Source: Bombyx mori
Lineage: Eukaryota; Arthropoda; Insecta; Lepidoptera; Bombycidae
Reading direction: 5' to 3'
DNA length: 64,000 bases
Assembly (NCBI RefSeq): GCF_030269925.1
Contig: NC_085130.1
Coordinates: 2,988,501-3,052,500, forward strand
Shown here piece after piece: positions 21,868-32,029 of this stretch. Both the position numbers and the translations under genes were made by a program. The notes under the pieces were generated by a model that was given only the letters and a program-made list of their open reading frames with translations, was not told the DNA's origin and did no database searches. Positions within the stretch are counted from its first letter, which is position 1, and each line of letters starts with the position of its first letter.

Positions 21868-22320
21868 GTGAAAGACTATTGGGTTTAAGCGACATTTCTC
21901 TTTTTTTTTCCCTCCTACCTATGCTGATAGCCTTGAGAGGCTATTTCAGCTTCGCCCTAACATGTAAGTGAGATCTCGGGGCTCAAACCGGAGTGTCGCT
22001 AACACTGGCCCTAGCAAGAGCAGTGCTTCGCAGAATCTACCACCGGATCGGAAACGCGACCCACTGAGAAGATCCGGCGAGAAACTCCGTGGATTAGTAA
22101 TACGCGACACTTCTCTTTGTAATTAAAGGTGCATTTTATTTGGTATTAGTATCGAAACGCATCAACAGTGCGATATTTTTAATTGAACCTTAATTAAATT
22201 TACTCCATTCAAATAGCAAAAGACTTTATTTTGTTATGTTAATTTTTCTAAAATTTTAAACCACGAAATGACCCTAAATTTCAAAAATGTCGCTCAAACC
22301 AAATATCCTTTCACCCTTCG
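21868..22320. mobile_element. MITE (gggtttaagcgacattt family), copy 1, split by a LINE
   Basis: The left end tgaaagactattgggtttaa and the right end (reverse complement ggtgaaaggatatttggttt) are inverted relatives. The inside resembles 24190-24716. A LINE fragment sits at 21904-22103 in its left part. Confidence 0.7.
21904..22103 (-). mobile_element. BMC1-like LINE 3' end with target-site duplication
   Basis: Minus-strand 5'-truncated copy with a poly-T start. It is flanked by gcgacatttctcttt (21889-21903) and gcgacacttctcttt (22104-22118), a 15-bp duplication with one mismatch. The blocks gatagccttgagaggctatt and gagaagatccggcgagaaac are intact. Confidence 0.85.
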
Positions 22321-22454
22321 TTATAATATAAATTGCTTGCAGACATACGAATTGTACAGTTCAAGTTACGTTGGTTCCTTTTTATATATGAATAAATGAT
22401 AGTCAATGACGTCATCTACAAGTAAGTATGTTTGAATTTAGTTGTTAAATGAGG

Positions 22455-22561
22455 CAACAGCGCCCCTAGCGGCATACGTACGCAAACGTTCCAACTCCAT
22501 ACACATTTGAGTTAACTTTTACGTTATCGAGAACGTTAAAAAATTCGCAGTGAGCACATTG
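22455..22561. mobile_element. MITE of the 18178 family, half copy
   Basis: Contains the centre (acagcgcccctagcggc) and the right arm (gttaacttttacgttatcg) but no left arm. Confidence 0.75.
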
Positions 22562-23469
22562 AGGTATGCAGTGGGTATATCACGCTATCTCTGTCGTACT
22601 CTGGACATATACCATAGTTAGGTACCTAAGCTCATAGTTTTTTGAAATATATATATATACAATGTAATTAAATACATTTTTATTGCTGCGTTTTTGATAA
22701 ATACGAGTCTGCCTGAGTAAATATATAGATATAGCAAAGTATACATATATTTACGGCTTAAAAGAAATCGAACTAAGTATGATAACGCACCTTTAGAATT
22801 TAAGTGGTTAAATCAAAAATTCTTTTTTTTTGGTATACGCCAAAAATGTAATTGAAGAATAGTATTTTTTCAGTTTCGGTTTTAATACTTTAAGCCTTAA
22901 AGCGTACATCGTAAAGTTTAAAGTGTGCGCTTGATTTAAAAAAGACGGATTGTCTTTTTGTAGGAAAAAATTTAAATTCAATTTTTTAAACAGATACTAT
23001 ACACGTTTGTCGTTTAAAATAAATAAAACTCATTAAAATTTTTAGTTAAGTCACTTCAATTCTAAAGGAGCTATATAATGATACAAAACAATATTTCAAA
23101 AAAAAAAAAGAAAACTTCAAACGATCGCATCCACATTCAGCATACATACATATAAAAATTACAATCACTCTGTCTCGCTCTCTCTCTCTCTGACTTCCTT
23201 ACATCATTACATTATATTAATGAACATAAGTTTAATTTTTTACCAAAATAACCAGTTTTCCAAACACCTCGCATCGTATTCACACACATGAAAATAACTC
23301 GTAAGCAATACGAGATAATTGTATTGGCGCGAGGGTAGTTTAACAAAATTACTTAGAGCGCATTCATTATAAATCACTTCCGCGGTTTAGTCTTAGCGTC
23401 ATTTACTGTCGTTAATTAGAACGAGATTGGACTTAAGACTTAAATGAAATCTGCGATTCACGTAAACCT
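22562..23469. other. AT-rich sequence
   Basis: No gene seen. A short (tc)n run lies at 23171-23192 and A-rich runs at 23098-23110. Confidence 0.35.
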
Positions 23470-23640
23470 ATGGAGGGTAGAAGGAAAGAGAATCGTCTCA
23501 GTGTATTAAAAAGTGTCCGCTGACAGGTGGCGCCACAGTAACAAGTGGAAAGATTTTAAAAACAGCGCTGTAAATTATTACAGCAGGATAATAAATTAAG
23601 ACGGAAATAAACACTTTCTACGTAAATTGTATTAAAGACC

Positions 23641-24060
23641 AGCTTTTGCCCGCGACTTCGTCCGCGTGGAATAGTTCACAAATAATGCTTTGTTTTAGAA
23701 CAAATTTGGTTAGCATAAAAAACGTTATAGTGAGCCAACCTTAACATATAGACATAATAAAATGCTGTCGCGGACTTTTTTTTAGATCATTAAAGGGGAA
23801 CAATTTTGTCAAACATTATTTTTACCGTTTCTGCAGCGCACGCAGCGGAAGCTCTCAAAAGGAAAAAAAAACCGATTTTGAAACATTTTTTATCGGTGTT
23901 CCGCTTGCATTGGTCTTAGCGTGATGTTATATAGCCTATAGCCTTCTTCGATAAATGGGCTATCTAACACTGAAATAATTATTCAAATTGGACCAGTAGT
24001 TCCTGAGATTAGCGCGTTCAAACAAACAAACTCTTTAGCTTTATAATATTAGTATAGAAG
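23641..24060 (+). repeat. RTE-like LINE 3' part (gcccgcgacttcgtccgcg family)
   Basis: Begins agcttttgcccgcgacttcg and ends ctttataatattagtatag. The same type of end is seen at 45629-46033. Confidence 0.7.
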
Positions 24061-24189
24061 TATAGATAAATACTCGTAGTTCAGGTTTTAAGCACTGCAT
24101 ATTTTTTTAACAACTCAACTCATGAAGTATAGTAAGCTTTTCAAACCAGCACATTTCGCTCTGTTTAAAACTACTGTATTCATAATTCG

Positions 24190-24716
24190 TGGCGTGAAAT
24201 GATATTCGGTTTAAACGACATTTCGCTTGATACGCGACATTTATCTTTGTAATTAAAAGAGCGTTTTATTTGGTACTAGTTGACCCGGCAGGCTTCGTAG
24301 TGCCTCAATCGAAAAATAAAATACCTAAGATTTGGTATAAAATAAACTTAAAACAAATAAAAGGAATCCGTCCGAAAAATTGTTTTTTTAAATTTAATTT
24401 CAATCATTTTCATATTTATCTATCTTTTAAACCTTCTCTGGACTTCCACAAATAATTCAAGACCAAAATTAGCCAGATCGGTCCAGCTGTTCTCGAGTTT
24501 TAGCGAGACTAACGAACAGCAATTCATTTTTATATATAAAGATTAGCAATAACAGTCCGATGTTTTTAATTCAACTTCGATAAAGTTTACACCATTCAAA
24601 TAACTGAAGAAGTTTGTTTTGTTATGAATTTTTTTCTAAAGTTTAAACTTTAAATATATCTCCTGTAAAGTTGCAAACATTTCATTTAAGCCAAATAAAC
24701 TTTCGCCACTCGATAT
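24190..24716. mobile_element. MITE (gggtttaagcgacattt family), copy 2, split by an RTE-like repeat
   Basis: Left end gtgaaatgatattcggttta, right end catttaagccaaataaactt. The middle is occupied by the repeat at 24276-24542. Same family as 21868-22320. Confidence 0.65.
24276..24542 (+). repeat. RTE-like repeat (agctgacccggcagacttcg family), copy 2
   Basis: Nested inside a MITE. It lacks the acgggggacacatcaaagg block found in copies 1 and 3. Confidence 0.7.
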
Positions 24717-24957
24717 AATTTCCACTTCCTACTCTAGCGCCATTTCGGTGTGAAACTTTTTCAACTTGTCCCATTCTAAGGAAAGAAGACCTTGGATGTG
24801 GGCGTGGCCTGCTGACGTAATACAGCAGCGACTTCGGACCGGTCGGAGTTGAAGAGGGGAGTTGGGGGGACCACTAACATATTGCCTCATTCACGGCTTC
24901 TTTCTGATCACCAGGGAGAGACGGACGTGGTACATTCGCGTGTCAACTTAGTTACCC

Positions 24958-25146
24958 TTTTTTTTTCTACCTAAGCTGATAGCCTTGAGAGGCTATATCA
25001 GCGGCGCCTTAACTAGTAGGTGAGCTCACGGGGCTCAAACCTGACGACGTTGCTAACACGAACCCTAGCAAGAGCCGTGCTTCGCAGAATCTACCACCGG
25101 ATCGGAAACGCGACCCACTGAGAAGATCCGGCGAGAAACTCAGTCG
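24958..25146 (-). repeat. BMC1-like LINE 3' end, 5'-truncated
   Basis: Minus-strand copy, poly-T start, ctgatagccttgagaggcta to gagaagatccggcgagaaac. Confidence 0.85.
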
Positions 25147-25212
25147 GCTTTAGTTACCCACATTTTGTCATTGGTATTTAAAATTAATAATTGTTGAAAA
25201 TTGTATTTTGTA

Positions 25213-25332
25213 TTTTTTTTATTGCTTAGATGGGTGGACGAGCTCACAGCCCACCTGGTGTTGAGTGGTTACCGGAGCCCATAGACATCTATGACGTAAA
25301 TGCGCCACCCACCAATCTACCGTTGTAATTAT
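25213..25332 (-). repeat. Bm1-type SINE, truncated
   Basis: 3' half only, ttattgcttagatgggtgg to gcgccacccacc, with a diverged end. Confidence 0.8.
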
Positions 25333-25540
25333 ATTTTTTTAAATATTTTGAGTCGTGATTTCTAATTCCATATTATACAAGATGACCCGTCTTACATCTA
25401 CCCTCCATACGAAAATCGAACCGAACCATACTTCAACAGCACATATTATTATGTTTTCGTCAAAATTAACACATTCTTTTCGCGTGGTACTGACAACAAA
25501 AACACGTAAAAAAAAAAACTTAAACTTACAAAGTTATAAT

Positions 25541-26234
25541 TCAGGTATCGTAGTCTTCGTCGATCTGTAGATTCCCGGAATTCAAGTGATCTAAATCGAC
25601 TGGATGCGCCTGCGTGGGGACCGATCGCGTTTCGAATCTCTTGACGTCTCTAGGTTTAGAATTCTGCCTGTGCAAGTATTTCCTTTCGTTCTTCGGCACC
25701 GCGATTATGTTCGCCGCGGCCGTATCTAGAACTTTAATTTCCGGATTCGCTATGTTTTTGGTAAAATCTATGTTTAGTATCGGCGTGACGGGCGTCCGCG
25801 GCGTCACCGGTGTCTTAGGCATAGACGGTAACACAGTAAACTTTTTTGGCACGACAACTTCGACCTTATGCGGGAGTTCTATTGGTTTTAATTTCGTGTA
25901 GCTCGTCGACGGCTGCGGACTGGAGTACGTCGGGTTCACGGTGATGACGCTCCGATGCTCCGTCTCGTCGGAGAGCGTCTCCTGGTAGAAGTTCGCCGTC
26001 CGCACTGGACGTTTCTCTTCCGCCGACTTCTTGGATAGATCTATCGCTACATCGTTGGAAGTTATCGTTGGGATCGCTGGCTTCGGCGGGATCTCGGTTT
26101 CCGAGGAGACGGCCCGCTTCAACGGATCTCGGATGAGATTTGTCGGGGTTATTGGAACTTTGACGTCGCAACTGCTCGAGCTGTTGGAGTCCTCCCTGCC
26201 TATCCTCCGCGGCGGTACAGAGACGTCTGAAAAT
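25541..26234 (-). CDS. NC2alpha: NC2-alpha exon 5 (C-terminal tail and stop)
   Basis: Acceptor tttcatag at 26235-26242; the first base completes an Arg codon begun in exon 4. The exon encodes residues 112-342: low-complexity Ser runs, the motif AIDLSKK at about 175-181, a [11 protein letters not shown] stretch, a basic segment near [10 protein letters not shown], and stop TGA at 25541-25543. Confidence 0.88.
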
Positions 26235-29200
26235 CTATGAAAATAAAACCGCAATGAATTATAAAATGTCATATTCTTATATCTATACTAATATATAAAT
26301 CTACAGTGGCTTTTACGGATGTTCCGTCATAACTACTGAACCTTGCATCCGATTGACTTGAAACTTGGTATCCGTGTAGAAAATACATGTATTTAATGGA
26401 TAGGCTAATATTTATATGAGTGCTGGACTCCCTACACCACTTGAGGGGGCGTTAATGATGAGAATCTTTGTGGGGGTGAGAAATAATAATGTTAATTTTA
26501 AATGCCCAGGGAAGCGGACGGGTACAGCTAGTAATATTATAAACATAGCACGCATTGTAACACGACTACAAATCAATTGAAGCACGGGGTCAACAACCTT
26601 TTGTGACGTGGAACTACCCTCACTTTCCATTGTGGGCTCTCTGTATTTACACCATAACTGTTCCCTTACATCGATTTTTTATTGTAATGGATTATACGAG
26701 AATAGCAATTAATGAAGATTTACTACATATTTCAGCACGTGTGTGCATGTTTATATGCGTATATAAAAAAGGAAAGCTCCAAAACGAACAGACTTAGACC
26801 TACGCTAGTTTATTTTTGTCACCTTACAAAACAACTAACCTTGAAGAATTCGGCGAGCTTTCAGCACTCATCATCTCTTTCTCTTCCGCCGCTGATACAT
26901 CTGGTATATTTTTAACCTATAAACATTAACAACAAACCATTTAATTGGTACTCCTGTAACATACTTTATTGACGTTTCAGCGGAAGGAAATTGCGGGGTT
27001 TATTTATAATCGATAAAGAGACTAAGGGTCCTTAATCACTAAGCATAGACTCAACGACTGTAAAGGTCTTCACCTGCCCTTGCAAGGGCTAATTTCACCT
27101 ATAAAACGATGGTAAGCAGCGGCTTGGCTCTGCCCCTGCTCATTGCTGAAGTCCATGGGCGACGGTAACCACTCACCATCAGGTGGGCCGTATGCTCGTC
27201 TGCCTCCAAGGGCAATAAAAAAAAAGAATTCCCATTTACGGAGCCGAACTCATGAAAATCTTGCTTCAAATATCTTCTATAGAACGTCCACCGCCCTGCG
27301 TATTTTTGCCGTGAAGCAGTAATGCGTTTCGGTTTGAAGGGTGGGGCAGCCGCTTTAACTATACTGAGACCTTAGAACTTATATCTCAAGGTGGGTGGCG
27401 CATTTACGTTGTAGATGTCTATGGGCTCCGGTAACCACTTAACACCAGGTGGGCTGTGAGCTCGTCCACCCATCTAAGCAATAAAAAAAATATATAGAAG
27501 AAGAAGACCGAAGATTATCAGTTGTGTGGTCGCGCACGGGCAACTGAGCTTTTACCGACCTGGCTTCTTCGTTAACCAAAAATCATTCGCATCCCTTTAC
27601 GTTTGCCGAAAAATTAAAACAACAATGAAACTCACCAGATCCTTCAGGAAGTCAAATCTGGATTCAGCCAGGATGCATTGCTTCACGTGCGATGGACTGA
27701 GGGTCTTAGCGTTTCTGTTCAAGGTCACGTGCATCGCTTTAGTCAGCAATGATTGCACGAACAACTCTAAGGTGCGCGGTGTTAGCCGACAAGAATACGG
27801 TTAAGGAATATTCTAGATTTTTTTTTTTTAGTTATTATTGTAACTATACTTTTTTTTTCCTACCTAAGCTGATAGCCTTGGGCGGCTATTACAGCGTAAC
27901 CTTAGCTAGTAGGTGAGCTCACGGGGCTCAAACGTGATGATGTTGATAAGACGAACCCTAGGCAGAGCCGTGCTTCGCAGAATCTACCAACGGACCGGAA
28001 CCGCGACCCACTGAGAAGATCCGGCGAGAAACTCAGTGGGCTGTGTCTACGGGTTAATTCGCTCGTCGAGCCTTTCGTCGCAAGCGACGGGTTCGACGAG
28101 GACGGTGACCGAATAACCATACTAGAGGAAAAGGTAGACCTAAGAAGGAATGGATGGATTGCGTAAAAGACGACATGTATTAGAGGGAAGTGAGCGAATG
28201 GTATAATAATATGATAGACGAGTATGGAAGGAGAAAACATATCGCACCGACCCCAAGTGACTGGGAGAAGGGCAGGAGAATGATTGTTGTAATTATACTG
28301 AGACCTTAGAATTCATATCTCAAGGTAGGTAGCGGAATTTACGTTGTAGATGTTTATGGGTTCCGGTAACCACTTAACACCAGGTGAGCGGTGAGCTCGT
28401 CCACCCACCTAAGCAATAAAAGCATGAAATAAATAAAAATGCCGATGTTTCCCAACCTTCTTCGTTCCCATACCCTATAATAAAACTTTTCTCTTACGAG
28501 TCACATTCCCCTGATAACTCTATACGAAATCTTAAAATGCGGCTAGTTATACTTAAGGTTTATAGATCGGTTTTTATTATTTAAGCTATAAGATTCATTT
28601 TAGTTGTTCGATACGGTTCAGTTTATTTTTGATTTAGCTTCTCATTCCGCCATTACCAATATTATATTCACGTACCCCCAATTGAATCCGTTGCTTTAGA
28701 ACACAAAGACTTTAAAATGACAGGTCTCTTGCGAATAAGTGTTTTTTTTATGACATGCACAAGGTTTGAAATCGTGTCGTCTTAAGTACATTATTCCAAC
28801 TAGTTTTTTATTTATTTATTGATAATCATAACGTATATCTGTATATACGTATTAATGGCTTTTTCCGAGAATAAACTCGCCTATTCTATTTTAAATTGTA
28901 GATGTATCGAAAGCGAAAACAGAAAAAAAAATTGTTTTAAATATTTATGTCTTATTAAAATTCTAAATGGTAACGCAATATACTGTTTTCTGTTACAGAA
29001 TCACCTAGACATAAACAATACTCTTTCGTTTTCGTGAGAATAATATCTATGTTAAACTTGTTTTTATTCATATGTAAATTTCGCTGGTTCCGACTACAAT
29101 GATAAGACGCTAGACTTGACAAATAAAAAAAAACAAAAAAAAAATGTTCTTGAGCATCCAAGATTAATGTTTCCTTAGTCAGGGTCAACGATTAAAAATA

Positions 29201-31919
29201 AAAAATAATATGATAAATTTAATTATTGTATTGTTAACACGCTTTTATTGGCTTAACTTATATCCACGTAAAGCAATGTTACAAAATAATTTTTGGCAGC
29301 TTCAATAGGGTTGATTTATTCGAACCGTTTTCACACGCGTGAGGGGGGGGGGGGTATTACGGTTCTGCCCATTTATGCCGCTAAGTCGTCCCGAGTTCCG
29401 CTGGAAGGGACGGCTGCTCCGCATGCTCCATAATTGAGCCTTCGACCTTGGATGTCTCAAGGTTGTTTTGGGGTTCCCTAAATTTATACACGAGGGGTTC
29501 TACCTATCTTCTATATACAAACTCAGCACGTTTGTCTTGCTTAGTCGTGCGCACATGTCTTATGTTGCAAGCCAGATTTTGTTCTTTTCTTACTTGTTGT
29601 TATTTTTGTGTATCTTTTTAGCTTGTATTGTGTATTGTGTGCCTGTTGTTGTTGTAGTCCTAGGGTACCCCGCTGGTACATAGGGACCTCACAAGTTGTC
29701 TCCACTTTAACCTGTCTTGCGCTTGCTCCTTGACATCACTCCAGGTCACGTTGGCAGTATCATCTCACTCTCTACGGTGCGTCGCCAAGTGTGTACAGGG
29801 CGACCAGGTCTTCTCCTGCCAAGCGGTTGCCACTCAAACGCGATTGATGCTGCGTTGACTCCGCTGCGCCGTAGTGTGTCCTATCCAACGCCATTTCCGA
29901 TGAGCAATGTCTTGCGCGATGGGATTTTGGTCACATTTAGTCCAAAGGTCTTTATTAGAGATAGTGACTGGCAAGAATATGCGGAGTATCGACCTCAGGC
30001 ACTTATTGTGTGCCTAATAAATAAATACTAGAGTTTTGACCCCCCGGGCGGAGATCGGGCGTCGGATTAGAGAGTGCAAGGTAGAGTCGTTTGGTGCGGT
30101 AGGACCCTAAAAGTATCCTCGGGGCTGCAGACGTCCCCCAACATCTGCAGACCGTCAATTCCCACATACCATGCGTTCCCCCTAAGCACTGATACCTCGT
30201 AGGGGGGCGGCCCCTGCCCGAAAAATACAAAAACTTCATCGGACCTGGCTCTCTATTTAACATTCTTTGTGCGTCATATTTTTTTAAAAATAGAAATGGT
30301 TCCCCAATAAAACGATGACGTCATAAATATATTACGCGATGGCCCGTCGCGTCGTGACGACTCTCAGTGCGTCATAATGCAGCCGTCGCGTCACTTGTTT
30401 ATTTTCAGTTTATCAAAGTGATCGCAAGATCGCGTGTGATAATCAAAACTAAAGAAAGAGATATTTCGTAACAAACCGAAGTGGTTGTTGCTTGTTTTTT
30501 TTGTTTATTCAATGCTATTTCGGCTATTTCAGCTTCACCCTAGCGTGTAGGTGAGCTTTTTTTTTTTTTTTTTATTGCTTAGATGGGTGGACGAGCTCAC
30601 AGCCCACCTGGTGTTAAGTGGTTACTGGAGCCCATAGACATCTACAACGTAAATGCGCCACCCACCTTGAGATATAAGTTCTAAGGTCTCAGTATAGTTA
30701 CAACGGCTTCCCCACCCCTCGAACCGAAACGCATTACTGCTTCACGGCGAAAATAGGCGGGGTGGTGGTACCTACCCGTGCGGACTAAAACGTGCCGGAG
30801 CTCACGCGGCTCAAACCGGAAGTGTTGCTAACACTGACCTTATCAAGAGCAACGCTTCGCAAAATCTACCACCGGATCGGAAACGCGACCCACTGAGAAG
30901 ATCCGACGAGAAATTCAGTGGGCTGGGTCTATGGGGCACGCGCTCTATATGAGATTACACGGTTCACCTGTTATTAAGCGGTTATCGGACCCCGTGGACA
31001 ACAGAGAGTAGTGAATGTAGCTATTTCGACAAACCACTGGAAATAGCAATTTTGTAGAGCGTCGTTTTTTTCCCACCTAGCTGAGAGCCTTGAGAGGCTA
31101 TTTCAGCGTAACCTTAACTAGTAGGTGAGCTCACGGGGCTCAAACCTGACGACGTTGCTAACACGAACCCTACGAAGAGCCGTGCTTCGCAGAATCTACC
31201 ACCGGATCGGAAACGCGAGCCACTGAGAAGATCCGGCGAGAAATTCAGTGTGCTGTGTCTGAGGATTAATTTACTCGTCGAGCCCTTCGTCGCAAGCGAC
31301 GGGTTCGACGAAAACAATGACCGGGAGCGTCTGTTCTCTCTCGTCGTCGTATGAAAACTACCCGCAAGTGTCACAGTAATTGCCACAATTTATAAATTTA
31401 ATTAATAATAATAAATCTTTCCTTTTTCCATACAAAAATAATTAACACAAAATTACAAACAATTTTAACATACATTAATGGATTAAAAAGATAGTTTCTT
31501 ATATTAATGTATTATTGACTATTATTTAAATTATTTCTGTACGAACCCTCTTTTATCCTTGGCGGTATTCAGCCAATCTTTACCAGCTACTGTTACAATT
31601 TCGTCTACCCACTTGAACTAACCTACCACCTACCCATAAATTTAATTACGAATTAATCAGTAATTAGTTCCTTACCAGTAATTAACGAACTAATAACTTA
31701 CCAGTAATTAGTTTGTTAACGCCTGATATGTTTATAGACTTTTTTTTAGATCATATACCAGGAATCGTCCCACAACGTCGGTCCACGTGTACACCTATTG
31801 ATCCAAAGACTTAAATAATAATTATAATTAAATATGTACAAACAAACTTGAATTCGGTAAATCTTAAAAGAAGCAAAAAAAGAGAGAGAGAGTGAGGGAG
31901 AGAGAGAGAGAGAAAGAGA

Positions 31920-31955
<36 letters not shown>

Positions 31956-31986
31956 AAGAGAGAGAGAGAAAGAGAGAGAGAGAGAA

Positions 31987-32029
<43 letters not shown>

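Larger units (their letters stand above)
23470..25408. mobile_element. Possible 1.9-kb element with ATGGAGGGTAGA ends
   Basis: Starts atggagggtagaaggaaag and ends with the inverted form ttacatctaccctccat. The left 90 bases (agtgtccgctgacagg, gtggcgccacagtaacaa) match the right subterminal region of the 34676-36649 element. The right end matches only over about 20 bases, so the pairing of these two ends is tentative. Several other repeats lie inside. Confidence 0.4.

Noticed and set aside
25614..26240. Plus-strand frames of 69-95 codons and an overlapping minus-strand frame over NC2-alpha exon 5
   Set aside because: Shadows of the exon; the phase of exon 5 is fixed by the join to exon 4 and the conserved acidic end.
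25541..26272. Unspliced 243-codon minus-strand frame starting MTFYNSLRF
   Set aside because: Its first 12 codons are intron sequence; the AG acceptor and the phase match with the exon at 26840-26916 show that it is the last exon of NC2-alpha.
27767..27768. AG (ccttag) as an ordinary acceptor for NC2-alpha exon 3
   Set aside because: It would delete the conserved Ser-Arg-Thr-Leu block, has a poor pyrimidine tract, and does not phase with exon 2. The AC site restores the family sequence exactly.
29717..30263. GC-rich region with frames of 86-104 codons, considered as a host gene
   Set aside because: The minus strand carries a conserved LINE reverse-transcriptase tail with breaks; the remainder has no domain.
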